Assembly (NCBI GenBank): GCA_017642485.1
Contig: JAGCPC010000005.1
Span: forward strand, 1-38,167
From: Prevotella sp.
GTDB lineage: Bacteria; Bacteroidota; Bacteroidia; Bacteroidales; Bacteroidaceae
Direction of reading: 5' to 3'
Length of the DNA: 38,167 bases
Position 1 is the stretch's first letter. Each line of letters opens with the position of its first letter. Under the pieces are notes generated by a model. It had not been told where the DNA came from, ran no database searches, and saw nothing but the letters and a program-made list of their open reading frames with translations. Shown piece after piece: positions 22,315-31,709 of the stretch. A program made the translations under genes and the position numbers.

Positions 22315-23211
22315 ATGAAAGCATTTGTTTTCCCTGGTCAGGGAGCCCAGTTTACAGGAATGGGTAAAGACCTATACGATAACAACCCTAAGGCGAAGGA
22401 ACTCTTCGACAAGGCAAACGACATCCTCGGCTTCGAGATAACAAAGATAATGTTTGAGGGTACTGCTGAGGAACTCAAACAGACCAAGGTAACACAGCCA
22501 GCAGTATTCCTGCACTCAGTAATCAAGGCTATCTGCCTCGGCGACGAGTTTGATGCTGACATGACAGCAGGTCACTCACTCGGCGAGTTCTCTGCCCTCG
22601 TAGCAGCTGGAGCACTGAGTTTTGAAGATGGATTGAAGCTTGTCAGCAAGCGTGCTATGGCTATGCAGAAGGCATGCGAGGCAGCACCATCAACTATGGC
22701 AGCTATCATAGGTCTGGACGACGCTAAGATAGAAGAGATCTGTGCAAGCATCAACAAGCCAGGCAACGTGGTAGTGCCAGCAAACTACAACAACCCTGGT
22801 CAGCTCGTTATCTCAGGTAACGTAGAGGCTATCAACGAGGCTTGCGAGGCTATGAAGGAAGCAGGTGCCAAGCGTGCCCTCGTGCTCCCTGTAGGCGGAG
22901 CATTCCACTCACCACTCATGCAGCCAGCAAAGGACGAACTGCAGGCAGCCATCGAGGCAACAGAGTTTCACACCCCACGCATACCTGTATATCAGAACGT
23001 CGATGCAAAGGCTCATACCGATGCCAACGAGATAAAGCAGAACCTCATCGCTCAGCTTACAGCTCCTGTGAAATGGACATACGAGGTAAAGCAGATGATG
23101 GCTGACGGCGCTACCGACTTCGTAGAGTGCGGTCCAGGTAAGGCGCTACAGGGCATGATACTGAAGATAGCAAAGGGTGTAGAAGGCATCACTATCGACG
23201 GTGTGCAATAA
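22315..23211 (+). CDS. fabD: Malonyl CoA-acyl carrier protein transacylase
   Basis: 298 residues. It loads malonyl groups onto acyl carrier protein for fatty acid synthesis. Seen: FPGQGAQ at the start, the nucleophile in GHSLGEFSAL (Ser near residue 89), GGAFHSPLM with the catalytic His near 199, and the final VECGPGKALQGM motif. The length is normal. It stands alone between a terminator and the convergent GNAT gene, without other fab genes. Confidence 0.96.
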   Translation: MKAFVFPGQGAQFTGMGKDLYDNNPKAKELFDKANDILGFEITKIMFEGTAEELKQTKVTQPAVFLHSVIKAICLGDEFDADMTAGHSLGEFSALVAAGALSFEDGLKLVSKRAMAMQKACEAAPSTMAAIIGLDDAKIEEICASINKPGNVVVPANYNNPGQLVISGNVEAINEACEAMKEAGAKRALVLPVGGAFHSPLMQPAKDELQAAIEATEFHTPRIPVYQNVDAKAHTDANEIKQNLIAQLTAPVKWTYEVKQMMADGATDFVECGPGKALQGMILKIAKGVEGITIDGVQ

Positions 23212-23238
23212 TACAACAGAGACATAACATATATAGTC

Positions 23239-23286
23239 AAAATTAAAACAGCGGTCACATTATAATGTGACCGCTGTTTTAATTTT
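23239..23286. terminator. Perfect 48-base palindrome, bidirectional terminator
   Basis: Each 24-base half begins or ends with AAAATTAAAA/TTTTAATTTT and has the GC core CAGCGGTCAC/GTGACCGCTG. The tails give T-runs on both strands, so it can end both fabD and the convergent acetyltransferase gene, whose stop codon overlaps it. Confidence 0.92.
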
Positions 23287-23782
23287 ATTCTAATACCCGA
23301 AACAGGGCGATACAGTCTATATATCCAGATGATGTCTGCACCCAATCAGGCAGTACCCTTTCACTTGCATACCCCATACTGCGAAGCATAGCGAGGCACG
23401 TAACATTGTCAGAAGGTACAATAGCATATATCTGATGTATATGCAGATGTGATGCTGCATAGGCGTGTAACAGCTTAAGTGCTCCTACAGCATACCCCTT
23501 ACCACGCTCTTCCTTAAGGATGGCGATACCCATTTCTGCACGGCTGTTGGCAGGAGAGAAATCGAAAAGATCTATAAGACCTACCGCCTTACCATCATCA
23601 GCAGTTATCACAAGACGCAACTGTCTGTCGGCATAGAGGTCATGTCGCTGACTGAGGATGTACTGCTCGAGGTCATAACGGCTATACGGCACATTGACAC
23701 TGCTCACATCCCACAGATCGGGGTCATTCTCTATAGTATAGAGTAAATCAATATCATGAGGTTCGATGGCTCGTAGTTGCAT
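23285..23782 (-). CDS. GNAT-family N-acetyltransferase
   Basis: 165 residues. The acetyl-CoA-binding motif A is visible as AEMGIAILKEERGKGYAVGAL (in part; R/Q-x-x-G-x-G/A = ERGKGYA). It is followed by the expected N-----L--MGY--E pattern (DNVTCLAMLRSMGYASE). The beginning, MQLRAIEPHDIDLLYTIEND, resembles the RimJ/SpeG branch. The substrate is unknown. It is the last gene of the minus-strand run and ends in the bidirectional terminator. Confidence 0.88.
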   Translation of the reverse strand: MQLRAIEPHDIDLLYTIENDPDLWDVSSVNVPYSRYDLEQYILSQRHDLYADRQLRLVITADDGKAVGLIDLFDFSPANSRAEMGIAILKEERGKGYAVGALKLLHAYAASHLHIHQIYAIVPSDNVTCLAMLRSMGYASERVLPDWVQTSSGYIDCIALFRVLE

Positions 23783-23801
23783 ATTGGGAAGGTATGATAA
23801 T

Positions 23802-24029
23802 TTAGGATGCTCTTTTTACGAAAAAAAGTGAAATAAAAGTTATAACAGCGAGATAGACATAGGAGGGAAAACTATCCAACAAGAGATAAGCCGCAACATC
23901 GGCAATTATCAGTATTGCAAACAGGAAATATGTAAGTTTTGATATATTGCGCCGTTTACCGTACCACAGTAGCAACGGGATAAGTACTATCGTAGCTATT
24001 GTCAGGATATACTGAATAAGAAAATTCAT
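23802..24029 (-). CDS. Hypothetical small membrane protein, 75 residues
   Basis: Three hydrophobic segments (about 3-22, 32-51 and 55-71) with short basic loops (YGKRRN and final VKRAS). No family is recognised. It lies between fbp (27 bases) and the GNAT gene (19 bases) on the same strand, so it is probably co-transcribed. Confidence 0.7.
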   Translation of the reverse strand: MNFLIQYILTIATIVLIPLLLWYGKRRNISKLTYFLFAILIIADVAAYLLLDSFPSYVYLAVITFISLFFVKRAS

Positions 24030-24056
24030 AATAATATATCGATTATCTATTGTAGA

Positions 24057-26069
24057 TTACTTCACCTCCTTAATAAAACCATGACGGTATGCATAGAGCA
24101 ACTGGCGCAGGTCATTAACCTGTTGTTTCAGTTCGCGACCACGATCAGTCTCAGCCACAAGGATACGATGTCCTGCACGCGCCACAATCTGCGTAGTGGA
24201 CTTGATATCCCTACCCTCGCGCACTGCATCATCAACATTGGTAAAGGGTTCGTGCTGCACCAGTTCAAACTCGCGTGAGTGGTACACCAATGTGTAGCCA
24301 GCGATGCCTGTTTCCTTATGGTATGGCTCTGAGAATCCACCATCAATCACCATCAGTTTGCCATTAGCTTTTATAGGACTCTCACCCTTCTTGACATGCA
24401 CTGGTACGTGTCCATTGATAATATGACGATTTTCACCCTTCACGCCAAATGCATCGAGAATTGTGTCAGCCATCTTTTCAGCCGTTGCCTCATTACCTCT
24501 CAACTGAAAGAACCATCCTTTTTTCTCTTCATGAGTTTCCTTCTCGGCGATAAAATAGCGCTCAAAAGTTGCCATCTTTGACTTATCAAAGAGGCACGAA
24601 TCCTTTCCACACCACAGATAGAGGAAATAATCGCGGGCATAGTCTTTCTCCTCCTGAGGAGTATCATTGGCAAAAGCAGAACGTACCAACATACCTATAC
24701 GGTGCATCAGTACGTGACCAGAAGCAAATACGCCAGGCATAATCTCCACTTCCTTCAAGGTGCCATCAGCATTGAGAGGCACTGAGGCATGGAAGAGGAG
24801 GTTGTCATTGTATATGGCATACATACAGCCATGAGACAGTATGGTACGCATATGTCGCTGCAACTTCTCGGATACACGGAAAGAGTGATGGAGCTTCTTC
24901 ATGAGCAACTCCTCTTCATCTGTAAATTTCTCAGGATTAGCAGGGTCAACCGTTGGAAAATTCATGTCGAGCATCTTGTATTTCTTACCATCGATATCAC
25001 ATGTACCATCAGAGAAATCAACGCGTGAGAACATACAACGGTCGTCCATCTTCCAAACGAGGTTACGCTTTATCAGCTGCGCCTCACTCTTAAACTGCAA
25101 CACTGAAATGGCCTTGTGCATCATCGTCATAAGACGAAGGGTCTTATCGTCAAAACGATCTTTGTTTTCGCTATTGAGTATAGGAGCAAAAGCCTCACAG
25201 GGGTCATCGCCATATGTCTCCATAGCAAATGTGGCGAGTGGCATAAGATTTATGCCATATCCGTCTTCCAAAGTCGTGAGGTTGGCATATCGCAAAGACA
25301 GGCGTATGACATTACAGATACAAGCGTCATTGCCAGCACAGGCTCCCATCCATAGTATATCGTGATTGCCCCACTGGATGTCCCAGGAATGATAGTCCAT
25401 AAGTTTGTCCATTATAATATGCGCACCAGGACCACGGTCGTATATATCACCAAGAAGATGCAACTGGTCAATGGCGAGTCGCTGAATGACATTGGCCAAA
25501 GCTATGATAAAATTGTCGGCAGTATCGGTAGAGATTATAGTATCAATGATTATATTGACATAAGCTGCTTTGTTGCCATCCTCGGAACGCTCCTGTAGGA
25601 GTTCCTCAAGGATATAGCGATACTCCTCTGGAAGGTTCTTGCGAACTTTAGAGCGAGTATATTTTGATGACACTTCACGAAAGACCTTGACAAGCTGGTA
25701 CAGCGTCATACGATACCATTCCGCCATTTGAACATCTGCATCAGACAACTGCGAGTACTCAGCCTTGACGAGTTCAAGTTTCTGCTCTGGATAATATATC
25801 AGCGTACACAGTTCTTTCTTTGCCTTCGTGGGCATATACTCGCCGAATATCTCATCAACCTTCTGCGATATACGTCCAGAAGCATTTTTCAGAACATGGA
25901 GAAAGGCTTCATGCTCACCATGAATATCTGCAAGAAAGTGCTCCGTCCCCTTGGGCAGATTCATAATAGCAGAAAGATTGATAATCTCACTCGATGCAGC
26001 AGCAACATTAGGAAAAGTCTTTGCCAACAGTTGCAGATAGTGGATATTTTTCTCTATATCGTACTTCAT
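24057..26069 (-). CDS. fbp: Fructose-1,6-bisphosphatase class III
   Basis: 670 residues, the length of the class III (Firmicutes/Bacteroidetes) enzyme. It hydrolyses fructose-1,6-bisphosphate in gluconeogenesis. It is a calcineurin-like metallophosphatase with motifs LADIHGEHEAF (near 48), LLGDIYDRGPG (near 205), WGNHDILWMG (near 233) and HIINGHVPVHVKKGE towards the C-terminus. It is unrelated to class I FBPases. It follows the GT4-like gene after a repeat-filled spacer of 56 bases. Confidence 0.96.
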   Translation of the reverse strand: MKYDIEKNIHYLQLLAKTFPNVAAASSEIINLSAIMNLPKGTEHFLADIHGEHEAFLHVLKNASGRISQKVDEIFGEYMPTKAKKELCTLIYYPEQKLELVKAEYSQLSDADVQMAEWYRMTLYQLVKVFREVSSKYTRSKVRKNLPEEYRYILEELLQERSEDGNKAAYVNIIIDTIISTDTADNFIIALANVIQRLAIDQLHLLGDIYDRGPGAHIIMDKLMDYHSWDIQWGNHDILWMGACAGNDACICNVIRLSLRYANLTTLEDGYGINLMPLATFAMETYGDDPCEAFAPILNSENKDRFDDKTLRLMTMMHKAISVLQFKSEAQLIKRNLVWKMDDRCMFSRVDFSDGTCDIDGKKYKMLDMNFPTVDPANPEKFTDEEELLMKKLHHSFRVSEKLQRHMRTILSHGCMYAIYNDNLLFHASVPLNADGTLKEVEIMPGVFASGHVLMHRIGMLVRSAFANDTPQEEKDYARDYFLYLWCGKDSCLFDKSKMATFERYFIAEKETHEEKKGWFFQLRGNEATAEKMADTILDAFGVKGENRHIINGHVPVHVKKGESPIKANGKLMVIDGGFSEPYHKETGIAGYTLVYHSREFELVQHEPFTNVDDAVREGRDIKSTTQIVARAGHRILVAETDRGRELKQQVNDLRQLLYAYRHGFIKEVK

Positions 26070-26074
26070 TATCT

Positions 26075-26125
26075 AATTAGGAATTAGAAATTAGAAATTA
26101 GAAATTAGGAATTATGAACTATGAA
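26075..26125. repeat. ATTAGAA tandem repeat between GT4-like gene and fbp
   Basis: AATTAGGAATTAGAAATTAG and so on: about five units of 7-8 bases, then ATGAACTATGAACTA. The spacer consists almost only of these repeats. Confidence 0.85.
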
Positions 26126-27301
26126 CTAAATAATGTCGTATCCTACAGACATATTATACATATCATGAAGAAGGTTTTGTATCTTTCTTGTAAAACGTTT
26201 CAAGCGAAGACGAGAAAGTTCTTTCGCTACTACATCCTCATTAAAATCATCATTTCTAAAAATATCATACAACTCCATCTTGTGACGAAGAGTAAGGCGC
26301 TTCATGCCCTCTTTATGTGCACGCATTATAGATGTCACGGCCTTATACTCCAAGGAGGTCGTATCTTTCAGGTGCGTCTTGAACAAGGGCAAGGGCAACT
26401 GTGACAAACTGCCACGTTTTTTTGCCTTGCGGTCAACATATCTCGGCATTTCGCCAACATTTTCATAAAGTGGTATGTTATAAGAGCGCTGTCTGGCTCC
26501 CTCAAGAAACTTATCAAGCACATCCTCATCATAAGCATAGAAAAAGACTCGACGATAAGAGAGTGTTCCTTTATCCGACTTTACTGGTTCTACCGTATTA
26601 TTCGTAAGGTCTTCCTTGTTCTTTGTTGCAGTAATGAGGCATCGTTCCACAAGCATCTCCTCATCAGTTGTAATGAAGCGTCGGTATGAAGAGTCAATAG
26701 CCTTCTGATAGGCAGCGAGAACGGCGAGAGTGAGAGAACCGTCATGAGCATCATCCTTTGGTGAGTCAGGCAATATCTCCACACGTTTCTTGAGAGAAAG
26801 ATTGCGTATATCGTGCCACTCCTTTTCGTTAATAGCAAGGAGCGACGTAGAACGGCGCACCATGGGTGCTTGGTAAAAAATGAGGGGCAGAAGTTTGGTC
26901 TTGAGGAAATCAGTATTAAGCACCTCCGGCGACATGCCACCATATGTTGATACACAGGTAACATATCCATTTTTACGTGCCGTGCGCTCCATGACATACA
27001 ACATGTGGTTCCATGAACCATGAATATGCACTATATCTGGCTGTAGCAACTCCAAACATTTTTTTATCTCACGAATGGTGCGATATGCTTTCATCGGACC
27101 CTTCACAGACAACTCCGGAAGATACATGATACGCAGAGAGTACTCTACTGCCAGTCGTTGCTCCATCTCCCTCGTAAGGTGCGTGGATGTAACGATATAT
27201 GACTCCGTCTGTCCTGACACGGAGCTGACAATGCGCAATATAGCACTTGTCACTGGTGACATGGCCTCAGACAGAGAGGGTATGTAGTGTAATATCTTCA
27301 T
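26126..27301 (-). CDS. Glycosyltransferase-4-like protein with divergent C-terminus
   Basis: 391 residues. The N-terminal ~190 look like a GT-B family 4 donor-independent half: MKILHYIPSLSEAMSPVTSA, DIVHIHGSWNHMLYV (near 90-105), and VSTYGGMSPEVL near 128. The usual C-terminal nucleotide-sugar half, with G(R)---KG, PS--E-FG/E--A and similar motifs, is not visible. Instead residues 190-391 are highly charged and helical (for example RQRSYNIPLYENVG, RLRLKRFTRKIQN). Catalytic activity is doubtful; it may be an accessory to its partner. Its start overlaps the stop of the GT2-like gene (ATGA). Confidence 0.75.
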   Translation of the reverse strand: MKILHYIPSLSEAMSPVTSAILRIVSSVSGQTESYIVTSTHLTREMEQRLAVEYSLRIMYLPELSVKGPMKAYRTIREIKKCLELLQPDIVHIHGSWNHMLYVMERTARKNGYVTCVSTYGGMSPEVLNTDFLKTKLLPLIFYQAPMVRRSTSLLAINEKEWHDIRNLSLKKRVEILPDSPKDDAHDGSLTLAVLAAYQKAIDSSYRRFITTDEEMLVERCLITATKNKEDLTNNTVEPVKSDKGTLSYRRVFFYAYDEDVLDKFLEGARQRSYNIPLYENVGEMPRYVDRKAKKRGSLSQLPLPLFKTHLKDTTSLEYKAVTSIMRAHKEGMKRLTLRHKMELYDIFRNDDFNEDVVAKELSRLRLKRFTRKIQNLLHDMYNMSVGYDII

Positions 27302-28464
27302 AACTTGTGCGTCATGAAATCATATTTGTCGGTTGCATAGTACTTTAGACGAGTACCGAGGTTATACCACGATACAAGCCAGTCAAATATTACTGCCTTT
27401 ATGGGGTGAACATTATCGAAGTATCTAAGCACAGGGGCATATATAGCGCAACGTATCACAAAAGACAGTATCCACAATAATATTGCCGAAGAAAGTATTA
27501 CGATATGTGCAAGAGACATCTGTCTTGACATCACAACACCCCAGGCACCATATACTATCGCAGATATAGTAAGTACGTTGTATATATGCATAGTCCACAA
27601 ATCAACATGATAGCGCAGTCTGAAGGAGAAAGAGCGTTTCATGGACTTAAATGAATCTATACTGTGCATATGACGGTACATCCACTGTTTCTTTGTAGGT
27701 TTGCTTAACACCAGACGAGCTTCTGGAGCGACGGCTATCATCGTACGCTCTTTAGTAGCAAACTTATTCACCAAGTGCTCATACTCCGCACGCTGATACT
27801 CAAGGTTGCCAGCAAAACCTTGCTTTTGAAAAAAATCTTCCTTACGTAGTGCTATGAGGGGCTGATTGGTAGAGAATGCGGTACCCCTTTGAGCAGAATT
27901 AAGATGATACAAAGCAGTGCGCAACTGATCATAACGATAATATGCTGGCGAAGATGCCTCGTAAGGAGTCGTGCCTATTACTAAGTTCGTCTCGTCACTG
28001 ATGTATTTTGCAAAATGACGAAGCCACTGACTATCCTTTGGCAAACAGTGCACACTCGTAAGAACACACCAATCATGCTTGGCTGCCCTCATACCAATAG
28101 TGATGGCGAGTTTCCTGCGACTGAGATAACGCGATGAGGTCGGTAGTTTGGTATAATAAAGATGAGGATTATCTTTATATTTTTTCAATATATCCTCAGA
28201 CAAACCATCTCCTTCACCAATCACTATAACAACCTGATAGTCTGCATCATACTCCTGAGAAAGGAAGCCTTCTAAAACCCTATCTAACTGCCGAGTATTA
28301 TCAGGAGCAGCTATTATGATGGAAAGTGGAAGTAACTTATCATTGACGGGGTGTCTGTCCTTTATCTTGCGAATAAAAGGACTAAATAGCGGTGTAACTA
28401 CTGCCAACACCAATAACACTGCTACAACAATAATATGTAATGGTATTGTCACCATATACATCAC
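27298..28464 (-). CDS. Membrane glycosyltransferase-2-like protein
   Basis: 388 residues. An N-terminal membrane helix (about 6-28) is followed by a GT-A domain (LSIIIAAPDNTRQLDRVLEG, in part) and two C-terminal helices (about 295-340). The position that normally carries the metal-binding DxD (VLTDADC in many relatives) reads VLTSVHCLP (residues 134-142), with neither Asp. Either the family uses another ligand or the enzyme is inactive. It overlaps the GT4-like gene by four bases and follows lysA by three. A role in surface polysaccharide or lipid glycosylation is inferred. Confidence 0.78.
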   Translation of the reverse strand: MMYMVTIPLHIIVVAVLLVLAVVTPLFSPFIRKIKDRHPVNDKLLPLSIIIAAPDNTRQLDRVLEGFLSQEYDADYQVVIVIGEGDGLSEDILKKYKDNPHLYYTKLPTSSRYLSRRKLAITIGMRAAKHDWCVLTSVHCLPKDSQWLRHFAKYISDETNLVIGTTPYEASSPAYYRYDQLRTALYHLNSAQRGTAFSTNQPLIALRKEDFFQKQGFAGNLEYQRAEYEHLVNKFATKERTMIAVAPEARLVLSKPTKKQWMYRHMHSIDSFKSMKRSFSFRLRYHVDLWTMHIYNVLTISAIVYGAWGVVMSRQMSLAHIVILSSAILLWILSFVIRCAIYAPVLRYFDNVHPIKAVIFDWLVSWYNLGTRLKYYATDKYDFMTHKL

Positions 28465-28467
28465 AAG

Positions 28468-29613
28468 CTACATTAAGTAACCTTTGGGGAGCTTTCGACA
28501 ATTATACTGACATGCCATAATCTCACCATATGCGCCAGCAGAACGCAGAGCAATCAGATCGCCACGGTGACATTTAGGTAATCTCTCAAACTTTCCAAAC
28601 ACGTCGCTTGACTCACATATCGGTCCTACCACATCATATACCTCTGCATCTTCCTGACTTGAGAGATTTTGTATATGATGATGAGCATCATAGAGAGCAG
28701 GGCGTATAAGGTCAGACATACCCGCATCGACAATGGCAAATTGCTTCACATGAGCCTTTTTTACATACAACACACGTGTAATCAGTGACCCCATCTGTCC
28801 CACGACGGCACGTCCCAGTTCGAAATGTACCTGTTGACCATCACGAAGTTTCAGATGTCGAGCATAGGTAGAAAAATAGCTGGCAAAGTCTGGTATCGGG
28901 TTTTTGTCTGGATCTTTGTAATCTATACCTAAACCTCCTCCAACATTTATATTTTTCACTTTTATACCCTGAGAGTCAAGTCGGTCCTGTAACTCATTGA
29001 TACGATTGGCCAATGCTACGAAGTCGTCCATTTCAAGTATCTGGCTTCCGATATGGAAATGTAAACCGATAAACTCTATGTTTGACAGTTCGTTGGCAAC
29101 ATGTATTGCCTTTTCCATATCCTCCATAGCGATACCAAACTTATTCTCTGCCAATCCTGTAGTGATATTGGCATGAGTATGAGCGCCCACATTAGGATTT
29201 ATGCGGAAGCACACCCTCGCCGTCTTGTTTTTCTTTTCTGCAAGTTCGTTGATAATGTGCAACTCCTCGAGTGACTCCACGTTGAAACAGAATATACCAG
29301 CATCAAGTCCCAGATTTATCTCCCAATCGCCTTTGCCCACTCCAGCATATACTATGTTGCCAGCATCAAAACCTGCATTGAGTGCCTGCTGTATCTCACC
29401 TCCGCTGACAGCATCTACCCCAAACCCTGCCTTTTGTATCTCTCGGAGCACATCGAGGTTTGCATTAGCCTTTATTGCGTAGTGCAGATGGTAACCAGAA
29501 TATTTGCTCAGCTCGTTCTTTATGGCGTCAAGAGTGGCTGAGAGCACCTTCTTATCGTAATAATAAAAAGGTGTCTCAAGAGCCTTGAATTTATCTATCG
29601 GAAATTGTGTCAT
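28468..29613 (-). CDS. lysA: Diaminopimelate decarboxylase
   Basis: 381 residues, PLP fold-III enzyme making L-lysine from meso-diaminopimelate. The PLP lysine is K48 in HYAIKANAN. HFHIGSQI, NVGGGLGIDY, ELGRAVVG and the active-site CESSDVF (near 330) with GAYG near the end are present. It follows lysC by 23 bases on the same strand, pairing the first and last steps of lysine synthesis. The start gives the normal short N-terminus. Confidence 0.96.
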   Translation of the reverse strand: MTQFPIDKFKALETPFYYYDKKVLSATLDAIKNELSKYSGYHLHYAIKANANLDVLREIQKAGFGVDAVSGGEIQQALNAGFDAGNIVYAGVGKGDWEINLGLDAGIFCFNVESLEELHIINELAEKKNKTARVCFRINPNVGAHTHANITTGLAENKFGIAMEDMEKAIHVANELSNIEFIGLHFHIGSQILEMDDFVALANRINELQDRLDSQGIKVKNINVGGGLGIDYKDPDKNPIPDFASYFSTYARHLKLRDGQQVHFELGRAVVGQMGSLITRVLYVKKAHVKQFAIVDAGMSDLIRPALYDAHHHIQNLSSQEDAEVYDVVGPICESSDVFGKFERLPKCHRGDLIALRSAGAYGEIMACQYNCRKLPKGYLM

Positions 29614-29636
29614 CGTCGTGTTGTTGTGATTTCGTT

Positions 29637-30956
29637 CTATGCGTTGAAGAGTTTTGCCGAAAGGTTCTGAAGTGCCTTCTTCTTATCCTCTGCCTTGATA
29701 AGGAAGGATATATTGTAGTTAGAACCGCCATATGATATCATGCGCACAGGAATATTTGCCATGGCATCGGTAACGAGTGTCTCGAAGCCTACGTTTGACC
29801 AATCAAGATCACCTGCCACACAGATGATACACATATTCTCATCAACAGTCACCGAACCATATTTTTTCAGTTCGTCAACGATACGTCCAAGGTTGCTACT
29901 ATTATCTATCGAAACACTTACTCCCACCTCTGAAGTAGTTATCATATCGATAGGGGTATTGTGGGTTTCAAATATCTCGAATATCTTGCGCAAGAAACCT
30001 GTAGCAAGCAACATACGACTTGACTTTATCTTTATCGCTGTGATATTATCCTTTGCTGCAACAGCCTTTATCTTACCCTTTACAAGGTCATTGTTGATGA
30101 CGGTTCCCTCAGCTTCTGGCTCCATAGTATTCTTTATACGCACTGGTATGCCAGCAAACTTAGCAGGCTGTACACATGTTGGATGCAATATCTTTGCTCC
30201 AAAATAAGCAAGCTCTGCAGCCTCTTCAAAATTAAGTTGGTGCACAGCATCTGTCTTCTCTACAAAACGTGGATCATTATTGTGCATACCATCGATGTCT
30301 GTCCAAATGATTATCTCATCAGCACCTATGGCAGCACCTATGAGTGAAGCGGTATAGTCAGATCCACCACGTTGTAGGTTATCAACCTCATCGTACGCAT
30401 TACGACATACAAATCCCTGTGTAATGTAAATCTGGTATCCCGGATTAGCTTTCAATACTTTGGTGATATGCTCCTTGATATAAGGCATGTCTGGCTCAGC
30501 ATTCTTGTCTGTACGCATAAAGTCGAGAGCATCGAGAAGTATCGTCTTAACACCCTGTTCGTTTAGATAGTTCGTCACCATATTTGTTGACATTACCTCA
30601 CCCTGTGCTACGACTATTTTCTCCTCGAAACTGGTGAAGGTGTCTTTGGTGAAGGAACGCAGATACTCAAACTCCTTTTTAAGAAATTCGCTGGTCTTCT
30701 TTTTCATGGCATCGGTAGAGTACAATTCCTCCACATGTGCCATATATTTCTTTTCCAACTTATTGATAACCTCCTGTGCTCCTTCGGGATTCTTCTTATA
30801 AAGATAATCCGAAATCTCTACGAGAGAGTTAGTTGTACCTGACATGGCGGAGAGCACTACGAATGTTGGCTCACCCGACTTTGTTATTAGTTTTGCTACA
30901 CCCTGCATACGCTCTGGAGAACCTACAGAGGTGCCACCAAATTTCATTACTTCCAT
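29637..30956 (-). CDS. lysC: Aspartate kinase (monofunctional)
   Basis: 439 residues. The enzyme phosphorylates aspartate at the entry to lysine, threonine and methionine synthesis. The N-terminal KFGGTSVGSPERM and the catalytic domain with QRGGSDYTASLIGA (near 195) and WTDIDG are present. Two ACT domains follow after about residue 300 (ITAIKIKSSRML, VSVSIDN). It has no homoserine dehydrogenase domain. It heads the lysC-lysA pair, 62 bases downstream of ftsE. I see no consensus promoter or lysine riboswitch in that gap. Confidence 0.96.
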   Translation of the reverse strand: MEVMKFGGTSVGSPERMQGVAKLITKSGEPTFVVLSAMSGTTNSLVEISDYLYKKNPEGAQEVINKLEKKYMAHVEELYSTDAMKKKTSEFLKKEFEYLRSFTKDTFTSFEEKIVVAQGEVMSTNMVTNYLNEQGVKTILLDALDFMRTDKNAEPDMPYIKEHITKVLKANPGYQIYITQGFVCRNAYDEVDNLQRGGSDYTASLIGAAIGADEIIIWTDIDGMHNNDPRFVEKTDAVHQLNFEEAAELAYFGAKILHPTCVQPAKFAGIPVRIKNTMEPEAEGTVINNDLVKGKIKAVAAKDNITAIKIKSSRMLLATGFLRKIFEIFETHNTPIDMITTSEVGVSVSIDNSSNLGRIVDELKKYGSVTVDENMCIICVAGDLDWSNVGFETLVTDAMANIPVRMISYGGSNYNISFLIKAEDKKKALQNLSAKLFNA

Positions 30957-31018
30957 AGTTTTATTTATCGTTATTTATTCTACTTTTTATAAACAATCTC
31001 AATATCCCGAAGATATCT

Positions 31019-31699
31019 TTACCTACCCAATTCTGTAAGTTCGATAAACTTCTGATCTTCACACTGATATACTCTTCCTGGATAGCGTTCCAACATGGGT
31101 AGGTTATGGGTTGTCATCACAACAGCAGTACCTGCTGCAGAGATTTCATTAAATAATCCTATAATCTGGTCTGCAGTCTCAGGATCGAGGTTTCCCGTTG
31201 GTTCGTCGGCAAGGATTATCTTTGGCGAATTGAGTAGTGAACGCGCGATAGCAATACGCTGTTGCTCACCACCAGACAACTCATGTGGCATCTTGTCCTC
31301 TACACCTTCCATCTTTACAGCCTTCAGAACCTCCGCGATACGTTGTTCTCTGTCAGCCTTATTATCCCATCCTGTCGCTCTGAGCACAAAATCAAGATTT
31401 CCTCTCACCGTTCTGTCTGTAAGAAGTTTGAAATCTTGGAATATTATACCCATCTCTCTGCGCAAAGGCTGTATCTCCCAACGTTTTATATATGTCATAT
31501 TGCGTCCAAGAACTATTGCCTCTTCTGCACTGTCAATCTCCATCTCACCATAAAAGGTACGGAGGAGCGAACTTTTACCAGATCCAACCTTGCCGATTAT
31601 ATATACGAAGTCGCCAGCATCAACATTAAGATTGACACCCTCCAACACGTAATCATCGTCAACATGTCGAAAACTTACGTTTTTATACCTTATCAACAT
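31019..31699 (-). CDS. ftsE: FtsE-type ABC transporter ATP-binding protein
   Basis: 226 residues from ATG 31699. A longer frame reaches 31747 but would overlap hisE, so the MLIRYKNVSFRH start is preferred. Walker A is IIGKVGSGKSSLL, the signature is HELSGGEQQRIAIARS, Walker B is IILADEPTGNLDP, and the His loop lies in VMTTHNLPML. FtsE with FtsX controls periplasmic wall hydrolases at the division site. No ftsX lies in the window. Lone FtsE could be confused with a LolD-type ATPase, but the length and YVYIIGKVGSGK pattern favour FtsE. It follows hisE by 10 bases. Confidence 0.8.
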   Translation of the reverse strand: MLIRYKNVSFRHVDDDYVLEGVNLNVDAGDFVYIIGKVGSGKSSLLRTFYGEMEIDSAEEAIVLGRNMTYIKRWEIQPLRREMGIIFQDFKLLTDRTVRGNLDFVLRATGWDNKADREQRIAEVLKAVKMEGVEDKMPHELSGGEQQRIAIARSLLNSPKIILADEPTGNLDPETADQIIGLFNEISAAGTAVVMTTHNLPMLERYPGRVYQCEDQKFIELTELGR

Positions 31700-31709
31700 C
31701 GTCGTTCGT

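Noticed and set aside
30957..31018. Possible lysine riboswitch before lysC
   Set aside because: The gap is only 62 bases and AT-rich, too short for the lysine riboswitch fold, with no matching elements.
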